This document shows positions 9,928 through 20,351 of a DNA stretch of 64,000 bases, one piece after another. Every line of letters starts with the position of its first letter. Within the stretch, counting starts at the first letter, position 1. The notes under the pieces were generated by a model, which worked only from the letters and a program-made list of their open reading frames with translations, did no database searches and was not told the origin of the DNA. The stretch spans positions 682,001 to 746,000 of the forward strand of contig JAGTJM010000003.1 in NCBI GenBank assembly GCA_020747015.1, written 5' to 3'. The DNA comes from Pyrenochaeta sp. MPI-SDFR-AT-0127. Taxonomy: Eukaryota; Ascomycota; Dothideomycetes; Pleosporales; Cucurbitariaceae. Both the position numbers and the translations under genes were made by a program.

Positions 9928-11722
9928 CTACTCCTTCTTCGCTGCGTCAACTGGCTTCTCATCCTTGCCTTGAGGTTCTTCACCCCTTCTCGCGCGATCA
10001 TCCTGCTCAGCTCGCTCGGCACTTCCACCAGTTGAATCACCGGTGCTAGCCTCGGCTTCTTTGCTCTCCTCGGCTTCCTTGGCTTGTTGTGCCTCTTCAC
10101 TCGCCTTTCGCTTAGGCTTGTCGTCTTCGTCAATGTCGTCATGATCCTTTGGTGATGCAGCAGCCTTGTTCTCGACTGCTTGCGTTTGCTCATTCTCTTC
10201 CTTGATAAGCTCTTGCTGCTCCTTGAGGACCTCAAGACGCTGCTTGTTGGTTGCGGCGCCTTCGGTGTTGTGAACTTCAAGCTCGATCTCGTGATAAAGT
10301 TCCTCTGGAATGCTGGAAAGAACAGCCTCCAAAGCATCAATCTGCGATGTCTTCTCTGCCTCTTTGCCCTGGGCATACACAAAGGCGTTGGAGAGAACCA
10401 GGAGAGTGGAAGGCACACCATGCTTCAGACGGAGATCAAGCCACGCTTGGAGATCGTCACGTAGCCGACCTGGAGAGACGCCGTAGGTTCGGACGCCACG
10501 ACTAGCGCAGGCAGTCTGAAGCTCTGGAACGGAGAGCGATTCAACACCTTCGTAGGCGATGGCTCTGTCGTCGCGCTTAATTTGGCGCATGCGAACTCGG
10601 ACCTGGTAGCGCAGGAAGTTGTCTGTGCCGAATGAAGTGATGTTCATGTATCGGCAGATGGAGACCAGCTGTGGTCGGGACAAATTATCCAAGGTCAAGT
10701 CGTCCTTGAATATCTTGCACACCTTGATGATCTCCTCTGGGGTTGGCTTCTCGCCAGTAGTTCGAACCTTGCATTTGTTAGCTTCTAGCCTTGAACGCTG
10801 GATATATCAATGAAATACATACCTTGCGGAAAAACTCGCCGAACTCTTCCGTCTGCGCGTTCTCAGCAGAGACAGGCAGGCCAGTCTCCTTCAAGGTTTG
10901 GCGTAGGAAGTCGCTGACTTCCTTTCGCGTCGACCGAAGTCGCTTGGCTTTATCGTCCTTGGCTGATTGACCCTCGTATGTGCTAGGAAGCATATTGGGG
11001 AAGAGCTTCAAAGCCACAGGAAGTAGAAGCTCTGCGAAAGGAACGATGACGAATGGGAGAAAGGGGATAAGTCGCCCAAGGTCCTGCACCGTACGTTGAA
11101 GCTATGGTTCCATTAGTATGCTGCACGCAGCGGTTCACCTCAACATGCGTACCTGTCGACGCTCTCGGCGAGTGAGCTCGTATCCAGCAGCCATTTTCAG
11201 GGCCAGCTTCGTACTGATTCTAATCTCGAATCCAAGCAGTTTTGTGCCATCCCAATAATGCGCTACCTCTTTCTTGACCTTCTGCCACAGGGTCAACTTC
11301 TTCTTCTCTTCCTCTTTCTTTGCAATGATCTTCTTCTCCTCCTTGGTCTCCGCTGACGCCTTCTCCGCGGCTAGTTCAGTCATAGTCTGCACATCCTGTG
11401 CCGGCGTCTTAGGATGAACGGTTGCACCAGTCTTTGGAATGACGGTATCCTCTTTGGCGAGTATGGGAGCTGTCTTCTGCTGGGGCTGTGGGGGCTGCTG
11501 CTTAGGCAGCGGTTTAATGGCCTTCTTAGGGTCGAATCCAGGAGGCGGATAGTTTTGCGCAGAGTTTGATGACGCAGCCTCGGTCTGTAAGGCTCGCAGT
11601 GGGATCAGGATGCGGATAGCTGGAGACGTCCTGAGCAGCGGTCGATGGGTTCGTGTAGTGGTTCTGATGCCCGCTCTGAACACAGCGGGCGCTGCCCTGG
11701 AGACAGCTCGAGTGGCATACAT
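9928..11722 (-). CDS. mdm38: LETM1/Mdm38 family mitochondrial inner-membrane protein
   Basis: Exons 11722-11153, 11101-10823 and 10767-9928; the introns have donors GTACGC and GTATGT and keep the frame (RRERRQ-LQRTVQD and EFFRKV-RTTGEK). LETM1 proteins act in mitochondrial K+/H+ or Ca2+ exchange and, as yeast Mdm38/Ylh47, bind mitoribosomes. The N-terminus is an Arg/Ala-rich presequence (MYATRAVSRAAPAVFRAG). The LETM1 core starts around LTLWQKVKKEVAHYWDGTKLL, with the membrane segment LIPFLPFVIVPFAELLLPVA and the ribosome-binding-like domain after it (LSRPQLVSICRYMNI, LPVPEL-type SVPELQTAC). The C-terminal 90 residues are an acidic, Lys-rich coiled region. The start is the ATG at 11722, because the upstream in-frame extension lacks presequence character. 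The symbol is by homology; ylh47 is the alternative. Confidence 0.93.
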
Positions 11723-12537
11723 TGCGCCGAATGCGATTGCGGACGGGTAGGAAACGAAGAATACAAAGTTGAAAATTAAAGTAGTACTGGTAGATACAAA
11801 ACAAGAGAAGAGGGACGAGCCGATGGCAGCCTGTGCAGTTGGTGGATGTAAGGAGTGTTGGGTGATGAAAAAGCGCTGACGAAAGATGCGTTCACACAAC
11901 TTAGGCCAGGTACGGAAGCGGCGAAATCGTCACGCTTGGACAGTAGTGGCCAAAGAGAACGGGCGCAACATGGGACCGACGCGCAGGCCCGTGACAGCTA
12001 GGAAGAAACCGGAATCCCGTTGCATGCGCAGGGTGACAAACTGAGAATCCAGCCAGGCAGCTGAGTGTGCAAGCTTGAGCCGAGCTCAACCACACATGAT
12101 TGTCCCGCCGCCCCGTGGAGCCACCACCCACTGCTGAAGGCTGCTCGGTATCTGATCAGCCAGCGAACGCCGAGGCCATGGCGTCTCTCCGATCAAGCCC
12201 CGATGGTATGGAGATCCCGGCTCACCAGCGCCCATGAAAGCTGCCGTCCCCTCACTGTGAGCCGACGTCAAATCGTCCTTTCTCTGCCTCTTCGCACCTG
12301 ACCCCCGGCGTTTGCGATTCTTGTTTCTTCGTCGCCCTTAGTCGCTCCTGTTGGTGTCGTGAAGTTGTACACTACTTTTTCTTTCCCACAAATTTGTTCG
12401 CCATGGATCTTTTCTAGGAGCAGCGGACTTCCGACGAAGCCCTCGAGCTTCCATTCCACGGCTCCAGGCCTGTATACTTGGCCGATAGTACTTCCAGGCA
12501 CTCTCTTCCATATCCACACTTCATATCCTCGTATAGA
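11723..12537. promoter_or_regulatory. divergent promoter region of the LETM1 and adenylate kinase genes
   Basis: 815-bp spacer between two divergent genes for mitochondrial proteins. A five-codon ORF (start plus three codons plus stop) at 12403-12417 lies 120 bp before the adenylate kinase start and may be a uORF if the 5' UTR reaches that far. No other gene is seen. Confidence 0.4.
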
Positions 12538-13391
12538 ATGGCAGTTCCACAACTATCAAGGGCGGCAAGGATCATTCTGGTCGGCGCGCCGGGCGTCGGA
12601 AAGGGCACGCAGACGGAGCGCTTGATGAAGAAATTCCCCGATCTCTCGTCAATCAGTTCTGGCGACTTGTTGCGCAAAAATGTCAGAGAACGGACGCCAC
12701 TCGGTAAGTTGTTGCCATGTTCAAAATCCGACATTACTAATAGCATGCAGGCATACAGGCCGAACACAAGATGAAATCTGGCGCGCTCGTTCCAGACGCC
12801 ATGATTTTGCGCCTCATTATTAACGAACTCACGACTCGCGGGTGGATTCGAGACAGCACATTGCGACCATATGCAGTTTACTCCAGCTCGGTAGAAATGG
12901 CAGACACCACAGTCGACTCGGTCCACATTCCCTCGGCGCTGCGAACGTCCAGGTACACCTTCTCAGACCAGCCTTCTGCATCCTTCATACTGGACGGCTT
13001 CCCACGGACCGCCGTTCAAGCAGTCCAACTAGACACCATTGTTCCCATAAACATGGTGGTCAACCTCAACACTCCCAGTGACATCATCATCGATCGCATC
13101 TGCAATCGATGGGTCCATGCACCTTCAGGACGAGTCTACAACACGACATTCAATGCCCCCAAGATTGAGGGCAAGGATGATGTTACAGGCGAGCCACTTA
13201 CTCGCAGAGCCGACGATGACCCCGAAGTGTGGAAGGCGCGACTGAAGAGCTTCAAGGAAAATAATGAGCCTTTGCTTGAACACTACGACAAAATGGGTGT
13301 TCTATGGACAGTGAATGGAAACAGCAGCGACGAAATTTCTCCTCAACTCTTCAAAGAATTTGGCAAACGATTTGGCGTTCACGAGAGCTGA
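12538..13391 (+). CDS. adk2: mitochondrial GTP:AMP phosphotransferase (adenylate kinase 3 type)
   Basis: Exons 12538-12703 and 12751-13391 give 268 residues. The intron has donor GTAAGT, branch TTACTAAT and acceptor TGCAG. It transfers phosphate from a nucleoside triphosphate, typically GTP, to AMP in the mitochondrial matrix. Motifs: P-loop GAPGVGKGT (about 17-25), the AMP-binding SSGDLLRKNV, SFILDGFPRT, the LID region RWVHAPSGRVYN and the downstream TRRADDD. The start is the first ATG that leaves a short basic leader (MAVPQLSRAARIILVG). An insertion of about 45 residues lies between LTTRGW and SFILDGFPRT, where bacterial enzymes have almost none; the frame is maintained, so it is probably translated. 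Symbol from the yeast GTP:AMP enzyme. Confidence 0.93.
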
Positions 13392-13687
13392 TTGCGTGGG
13401 CATGGCTTGAAATTGGCCACCAGCCCGCGTTCAACATACCCCCTGTCTTATATCAATGTATTTTTCCTGGCCGGACAAGGTGCTTTTGGCAAATGGGTTA
13501 AGGCGGTATAGTGTATTCGGTTTTCTCTATGGAAGGCATGTCGCGCGTTGGCGTGTTTGTTTGGGCAACTGGCAGCTCTTCCCCTTCATTGTAGATATTG
13601 GCCACCTTTGGTATATAGCCCTGGGTTGGGCAGAGTTCAACTCGTAGACACTACTAATCCATTCTTTGCTGCGCACTCACTCGCAAC
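13392..13687. other. short intergenic spacer
   Basis: 296 bp between the adenylate kinase stop and the snx4 start on the same strand. It is the likely terminator of the first gene and promoter of the second; no TATA box stands out. Confidence 0.4.
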
Positions 13688-15304
13688 ATGTCTTCGCTAT
13701 ATAATGATGATGGCAATGCTCTCGTGCGAAGTCTTGGGGATTATGAAGCCATGCACGATGCGGTCCACAGCCACACGCCGGATGAGCGCCCCGCTGAGAG
13801 TCCGAGCTCTGGCGACCGACGTCAGTCTCCCAAGCTCACTGCTCCGCAAACACAAAGTCACCAGCCACGATTCGAAGACATTCTCGACGATCCAGAATTT
13901 GACCAGATTAGGGATAGGAAGGAAATCGAAGAGGAATACTTGGTTTTCAAAGGTGACCCAGCAGCGATCCGCAGACACATAATGGCGGCCGACTTCAGCG
14001 AAGGGCGCCTGGAGACGCTCGTAGGCAGTCCACAGAAGGAGCTGGCAGGCACTCAGAATCAATATGTTTCCTATCAAGTCACTACAAAGGTCGGTACACG
14101 TGCCTCCGGCTTTGTCGCACCCTATGAAGCCTGAATGTTTACAACCAATACCTAGTCCGACTTCCAATCCTTCCAGAAGTCCGAATTCTCCGTCCGCCGC
14201 CGCTTCACAGACTTTGTCTTCCTCTGGAAACAGCTTTCCAAAGAGTATCCACAATGCGCCGTCCCGCCACTGCCCGACAAACACAAGATGGAGTACGTAC
14301 GTGGAGACCGGTTTGGTCCGGACTTTACCCAACGGCGCGCACATTCGCTGCACCGCTTTCTGAAGCGCATAGCATTGCATCCAGTCCTGCGAAGGGCCAT
14401 GCTAGTGATAAATTTCCTGGAGAGTCCAGATTGGAACCAGCACATGAAGGGAAGGTCTTCAAGAGCTGCAAGTGGGTCTGAGCAAGGCAGCAGTGGCTTT
14501 GTCGATACCCTCACAGACACTCTTGTCAACACTTTCACCAAGGTGCACCGGCCAGACAAGCGCTTTGTCGAAGTCAATGAGCGAGCTAGCAAGCTTACTG
14601 ATGATTTATCCAATGTGGAGAAAGTCACTGTAAGAGTAGCAAGACGGCAAGGCGACCTCGAGACAGATTATGCCGATCTCGCAACACAGTGTCAGAAGCT
14701 GACGACCATGGAAACTGCAGTCGAAGGAACTCTGACATCGTTTGCTGCCTCGGTGACCACCACTTCTCAAGGCTTCAAGTCTATTCGAGACCACACAGAC
14801 CAGGATTACCTTACTAGTTTACGAGACATGGACGCCTACATCCAAGCTCTCAAGGCCCTCCTGCGCACACGAGAAACCAAGCAACTAGATTTCGAAGCCC
14901 TCAGTGAATACCTTGCCAAGTTAGCTGCGGAGCGCGATTCACAAGCCAGCCAACATGGCGCCGGCTTGGGCGCATCAGGTTTCTTACGCTCTAAAGTGGA
15001 AGACTTCCGAGGTATCGACCACGATCAAGCGCGTCGCCAACGGGTTCGCAAACTCGAAGTCGAAATTGAACGTTTGACAAGTGAAGTGGAACAGTCCAAG
15101 AAAGCCTCCGAGGCCTTTGACGAGCATACCGTCAAGGAGGTTGCTGACTTTGAGCGCATCAAGGCTGTCGAGTTCAAAGATACGCTGGGTGATCTGGCAG
15201 ATGCGCATGTCGACTTCTTCCAAGGGACAATTGAAACGTGGGAGAAGTTTCTGGAAGACATGCGGAAAGAGGAGGATGAGAGGAAAGCGGCTGCATCGTC
15301 ATAG
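13688..15304 (+). CDS. snx4: sorting nexin Snx4/Atg24 (PX-BAR)
   Basis: Exons 13688-14089 and 14156-15304 give 516 residues; the join is QVTTK-SDFQSFQKSEF. Snx4/Atg24 binds PI3P on endosomes and supports recycling of Snc-type SNAREs and selective autophagy, usually with Atg20 or Snx41. The N-terminal 85 residues are polar and disordered. The PX domain (about 115-230) has the phosphoinositide-binding RRFTDFVFLWKQL, the PPLPDKHK loop and RRAHSLHRFLKRI. A Ser/Gly linker leads to the BAR helices (about 260-510: DKRFVEVNERASKLTDDL, RQRVRKLEVEIERLTSEVE, DFFQGTIETWEKFLEDM). Length and order match the family. The intron splits the PX domain. Confidence 0.94.
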
Positions 15305-16702
15305 GAAGACACGCATCGAATGCCTGCCCCGACGGGCTTACAGATCGCAGCGACACAGCCTAATAGTGAGCCTGCAGCTAACATGGGCCTCACGAACTTT
15401 GGGTTGACTATGTTGAGCCAGTATGCATCTTGAGACTCCTTTTTGTTAGTACTGAGACGAGGAAGAGGGCTTTGCGTCGCTCCTGCTTGACATACAGTCT
15501 CTTGTGTCGTCATTAATATCAATTACAAGAATCGAAAGTAATCCACTGTACACTCTAGCATTCAATAATCACTTCAAAGATTATGCTATTGAACGTGCTC
15601 CAAAAACATTAAGAGACAATTACGATTGCTTTCATCTGGATTTAATCTGCGTTGAAGTTTGAACAAATCTGACATGATCTCTTTGGAGTCAAGTTCCCCG
15701 TGATCAGAACTTCACACCTGGTATGCCTTGTAGCGCCCCAGAGTAGCGCAACAATATGACAACAGTCTCGCAGAAAGTCTCAAGTAGGCCCACTATCAGG
15801 ATATGACGACAATGCCAAAAAGGGCGCCAATCAAGCGTTCTCTAGGTATCAAGGGTACGGGATTCATTGCCCTGTCTGCAGGATGTGTCCTAAGCCTCCG
15901 TGGTTATGGACTACTGTGATACAGTGATGTGAATGAATCTAACATTGTGGTAGCACTGCTAATATGTGCTTTGTGTCCTCATGGCTAGATCTTCTCATGG
16001 CTGTTTTGGATTTACAACCTTGGTGGCTGGTGGTTTTATCTGAGTGTAGTTACTGGCAAGTACAGCAGACTAGTCTTCATATGTCTGAGTATTTACATGG
16101 TATGTTTAACATACATCATCAAATCTCGATATTAGTAGAGTAAGTGCAAGTACAAGCGCATAGGTTAACAATTAATGTTGATGTCTTTGTCTAGATTCAC
16201 GAGTAGGCGACGAAGTCAGCATTGAAGCTTGAACATGCAGCCTTTAATTCGGTGCGAAGTTTGGCGGTGGTTTTACTTGATCATGCTATGGGAAAGTTTG
16301 GTGACATTGAGGCAGTTTGAATAAGAGCAGAGTCACACCAAATGGTGCATGTAGAACGTTTGTCAATAGCATATCATGTAGGTACATAAAATATATATCA
16401 CCTGTTTGGACATCAAGAGATGACCATTCCAAAGTGAGCATTTGCATTCTTTCATCTAGACATTGTTGGGTGGTGAAACTGATGGCTGCCTTCAGCCAAT
16501 CACTCACTAGTCCCCTATAGGATTGGTGCAGGCGGACACCGCCTCACTCAGGCTTCCATCTCGTGACAACGACAAAAGTCTATAATCTCAAGTATGCCGC
16601 GTTGATCCTCCAGTTTCTTGTACACTCCTCACTCATCTACCGTGTAGATTATCTCAACGTCAAACTAGGTGTTCTTGTTGACGTCGACCTGACTTCCCCA
16701 GG
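15305..16702. other. intergenic, no gene recognised
   Basis: 1.4 kb between two plus-strand genes. Short open frames without signatures, no tandem repeat and no transposon ends seen. Confidence 0.45.
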
Positions 16703-17464
16703 ATGTCTTCAATTGGCCAACGCATTAAACACAGGTTGAGAAAATCGAGATTATCAAAAACAAACGATGATTACCTAGACCAGCAGGCTCAATCAAATAC
16801 GAACGAGCCAACAATATTACCACCGGCTGTTGTACTGTCGCAACCAGAAGCCCAAAGCGAGCATACGGTCACACCTCGGAGGACTGAGGCCGAACTTGAA
16901 GCCATTACTGAGAAGAACCAACTCGACTCCCCGTTCCTATGTCTCCCAGGCGAAGTCCGCAACCGCATCTATCACTACGCGTTTGGTGGCCACGAAATAT
17001 ACGCCATGCCCAGCGGTCTCCGACGCTTCGTTTGCATGGGCCGACCTGACGATCAATTTGCCTGGAACCTCAAGCCCATCGCCCAGATCATGGCGGTTCA
17101 CCTACCTCTCGTTTGCCGTCAAATTCGGTCTGAAACTGGGAAGTACTTTGCATTCAAGTTCAATACTTTTGGATCAACGATGCCAGAGTACTTTAAGCTA
17201 CTAATGGACAGCTTGACCATAGAGCAAATGAATAGGATCGAGGTAGTCAAGATGAATCACGATGATGGCCCAGAACATTACAATAGCTATCAAATGGGCT
17301 TGGAGGTGCAATATGAAGCACTGAGAACCCTGAGGAATCTGAGACTGCTTGTGCTGAGGGATTTTAGGGCTGGGGATGAGTCGGCCAGAAAAGCGACCGT
17401 CAGGAAATTTAGGCGACTTGCTCGAAACCATGATCTCGAAGTTGTGGTGGAGACTGTTGGTTGA
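16703..17464 (+). CDS. LPxEIRN-box (DUF7730-like) protein
   Basis: Single exon, 253 residues, ATG at 16703. The N-terminal 75 residues are polar and basic (IKHRLRKSRLSK) and probably disordered. At about 78-100 is the motif SPFLCLPGEVRNRIYHYAFG, the hallmark of a large fungal family (DUF7730/2EXR-like, sometimes called F-box-like). Next come the usual LVCRQIRSETGKYFAFKFNTF element, which matches VCRQIYAETxLLPFxLNTF in relatives, and a C-terminal part rich in Leu and Arg. Molecular function is unknown; the short Leu/Pro box resembles an F-box, but Skp1 binding is only inference. The same family appears twice at the other end of the window (60.8-63.0 kb). Confidence 0.8.
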   Translation: MSSIGQRIKHRLRKSRLSKTNDDYLDQQAQSNTNEPTILPPAVVLSQPEAQSEHTVTPRRTEAELEAITEKNQLDSPFLCLPGEVRNRIYHYAFGGHEIYAMPSGLRRFVCMGRPDDQFAWNLKPIAQIMAVHLPLVCRQIRSETGKYFAFKFNTFGSTMPEYFKLLMDSLTIEQMNRIEVVKMNHDDGPEHYNSYQMGLEVQYEALRTLRNLRLLVLRDFRAGDESARKATVRKFRRLARNHDLEVVVETVG

Positions 17465-19551
17465 TCGTCATAGCGTGTTACGGCCGGGAATGTGCGCTTC
17501 GATATCAAGAGATACCCTGTCGCTCAGCTTGTACATGGTGTAATCAAGTTTCCTTATGATCAACGAAGCTCTATCATATCATTCTTCTTAATGTATAATA
17601 TTCTGTCTTTATACTACTTCCTTTCTTCTTCTCGCCGCCGACTTCTGAACCCTCCACATCATTGCAACAACCACAACCCGAAACTCTGCCAACGTGACGT
17701 CGTGTGAAAACAAACTCATTAGCGCCGGAGATACTAAAAACATCAGTGCATTTCACAAGACCAAGAAAACAGCGCCACTGGTGGACGCGGCCTTGCCAGG
17801 GCGAATGATTGTCTTCGGCCCTCGTAGTCTTGGAAGTGCCTCAGAATTCCCTGGTGATGTGGGCAAGCTTCCCCTCAGGGACGATCAGTGTACCTTGACT
17901 ACTATCGGAAACGAACAGGAAACTGTTGTCTCTATCTGTGTGCATGTACAAACTCAGTAAGTGTCGTGAGTGGGCTACTAGTTTACCTCCACTTAATCAC
18001 ACTTCTGTACATTGCACTGCCCCGTTGACAAGTCGACAATGCCCCTTACTTCGTTTCGTTGCGCAGAAAATTGCTCCTTTCATATTGGGCTCCTCTGTTG
18101 CGGCTCCACTTCTACCGACTCCCACTCCAACCAAAGTTTCACCGTCATTATCCAATGATATGCCTGGGCTTCCCTTGATTAGTTACTTTAGTTAAAATTC
18201 GGAAGCTGGAATGATCTGTTTAGTGCGATACCCGGCAGGACAGAGAAAAGGAACAATGAGCAGGTATGTTGCGCGATAGAGGATATATTTGGCACATATT
18301 ATACATAACTTACGTGTTTAGGTGTCAAACGAAGCAGCGACGTGTTCGACGCCAGAGAAGGGTCAGATTGCAATGACGGCGGGTTACATAGAGATGAGAA
18401 GGTGATGGCGACTCTCCAAAATTGGCAGATCATCCGCCTAATTGAGACAACATCGTGGACAACTGTCCGAAGCACTGCCTATGTAGCATTCATGAGCGTG
18501 ATTATGGCCAGTGTTGAGTACTCAAGCCAATCAGGACGATCTAGCCCCAAACCGCATGGAGAAAATATTCGCCTAGAGATAAAACATTCTGATACAAGTG
18601 CGAATGCGAGAACAACTTAGGTATGCATTCATGCAGAACCTGTTCAGGAAAATTGTGGGGAGTGTCTTAACTGGACATCCTTGTGATCAAGATGGGCACG
18701 GTTCAATGGTCGAGCTAAGTCAAACCTTATGTGACCCTTGTAGGTGTAACACAGCTCCACTCAAAACGGGCCTCTCTGTTTGAACCATCCAAAGAACGAT
18801 ATGTGGCGTGGTGGTGGATACAGCCAAGAGCAAATCTCGTTGCTTTTCTGGTCGCTTTTCTGGCGCACTAGCCTCGTCAGCCGAGTACCATTGGTCCAGA
18901 ATGCAAAGAAGATAGTGTTGCTGCATTTCAACTATGGTATGAAGGAGTGACTCTTTCGATCAACGATTCGAGCAGTAACACTGTCAATGTCTCAGAGCGT
19001 CGAATCCATACAACCAGTACTCAGGTCTGTGCATACGCGTAACAACTTCCACCTCCACAAAGTCTCCCTACAGCACTAAACACAGGAAGCCATATCAACC
19101 TCCTGGCCATATGACTAGATCGCCAAGGCGTTGTGAAGAATATGCCCGATTCGAGAGGTTTGGACCAGGAGTAGGAGCGTGCTTTCGCTAAGGCTTGATG
19201 AAGTGCTGAGCACTTTAGCATATTTGTTGTGAAAAAGTTTAGTAATGATTTACATGTGTATCTTGATGTCATATTATATCATAGACTTACGCCAAAGTCA
19301 CCTTGGATATAGCTTACAAACTTGACATCACAACTCACTGAACAAGCAGTGGAGAAGCTATGTACGTGTACCACATCTGTAAGAGTGTTGCTCTCCGCTC
19401 ATTGGGACCGATTCCATAAATCTGAGGTTCTAGTCGCCCTACATGTGGGGTTGCTTTCGAACATTTCTCCGACATCAATGACTTCGCCTCAAGTTGGTGA
19501 AATACAGGCCACAATGACTGGCAAGTGGAGAAACTGAGACACACGAAGCAG
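17465..19551. other. intergenic, start of gene-poor island
   Basis: About 2.1 kb with short open frames on both strands and no recognisable domain, repeat or RNA gene. Confidence 0.4.
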
Positions 19552-19560
19552 TATATAAAG
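19552..19560 (+). promoter_or_regulatory. TATA box of the secreted repeat protein gene
   Basis: TATATAAAG at 19552-19560, about 150 bp before the ATG at 19707. A strong TATA box suggests inducible expression. Confidence 0.5.
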
Positions 19561-19706
19561 GCCATGATAACTACATTGACTGGAAGATAAATTCTACTGA
19601 TAATCAGTTCACCATTACATCCTAACTCTACACCTGTCTCCCTCAACTTGTCTCTACTAAGTCAACAACCGACCTAGCTTCCTCTACGACTTTGTCAACC
19701 TTCGCC

Positions 19707-20351
19707 ATGCGATACTCTATCGTTATGGGTGCCTGCTTCGGCATAGCTCTTGGAATCCCTCTGGTTGAACGCCAAGATGTAACAACACCTGTTATCCTCG
19801 CTGCCAGACAGACCACTATTGGAGTCCCACGAGTAGGCCGGGATGAGCCATCCCCTATAATTATCCTCGCTGCCAGGCAGACTACTATTGGAGTCCCACG
19901 CGTAGGCCGGGAAGAGCCGTCTGCCGCTCTCGCTCGCAGAAAGGCCACTATTAAAGTCACACGAAACACCCACACTCAAAGTCCCTCCAATGGAGACAAT
20001 CCTATTGTTCCAGCTCGTCCAAAATATGCGAGACAGGAACTGCCGGCTAATGATATAGGGGGAGGCGACACAGGCACTCAAGGTCCCTCAAATGGAGACA
20101 TTCCTACAGTTCCCCCTCAGCTAAAATTTGCGAGACAAGAAGTACCAGGCGAAAATGTACCAGGCGAATCCAACATTCAAAATCCATCCAATGAATTGGT
20201 TCCCGTACTTCCAGCTCGGCCAAAGTATGCGAGACAGGAACAACCAGGCGATGATACATCGGGAGGAAACACAGGCACTCAAGGTCCCCCAGATGGAGAC
20301 GATCCTACGGTTAAAACTATCACAGAAGGGGACGACGATCAGGTGCAGTAA
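19707..20351 (+). CDS. predicted secreted, cysteine-free repeat protein
   Basis: 214 residues from the ATG at 19707; the frame runs a little further upstream without ATG. The N-terminus is a typical signal peptide (MRYSIVMGACFGIALGIPL, cleavage likely near residue 18-20) followed by VERQ. Two repeat types follow. Type 1 is a 23-residue unit, ILAARQTTIGVPRVGR(D/E)EPS, in two near-identical copies plus a decayed third (ALARRKATIKVTRN). Type 2 is a unit of about 34 residues, GPSNGDxPxVPARPKYARQExPG, in four progressively different copies. The mature part has no cysteine. Repeats carry Ala-Arg-Gln but almost no Lys-Arg pairs, so Kex2 processing is not well supported. A short open tail after the stop in another frame (20384-20466, starting MELAAGPVVARAMAVADAG) could be an extra exon. 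Function unknown; a wall or effector-like secreted protein is possible. Confidence 0.65.
   Translation: MRYSIVMGACFGIALGIPLVERQDVTTPVILAARQTTIGVPRVGRDEPSPIIILAARQTTIGVPRVGREEPSAALARRKATIKVTRNTHTQSPSNGDNPIVPARPKYARQELPANDIGGGDTGTQGPSNGDIPTVPPQLKFARQEVPGENVPGESNIQNPSNELVPVLPARPKYARQEQPGDDTSGGNTGTQGPPDGDDPTVKTITEGDDDQVQ
19794..19931 (+). repeat. two 69-bp tandem repeats
   Basis: Near-identical 69-bp units starting at 19794 and 19863 inside the secreted protein gene, differing at few positions. They encode the 23-residue unit. Confidence 0.85.

Noticed and set aside
19707..20351. Kex2-processed ribosomal peptide precursor
   Set aside because: Repeats lack regular Lys-Arg sites, only one Arg-Arg is present, and no tailoring enzyme genes (for example UstY-type) are nearby.
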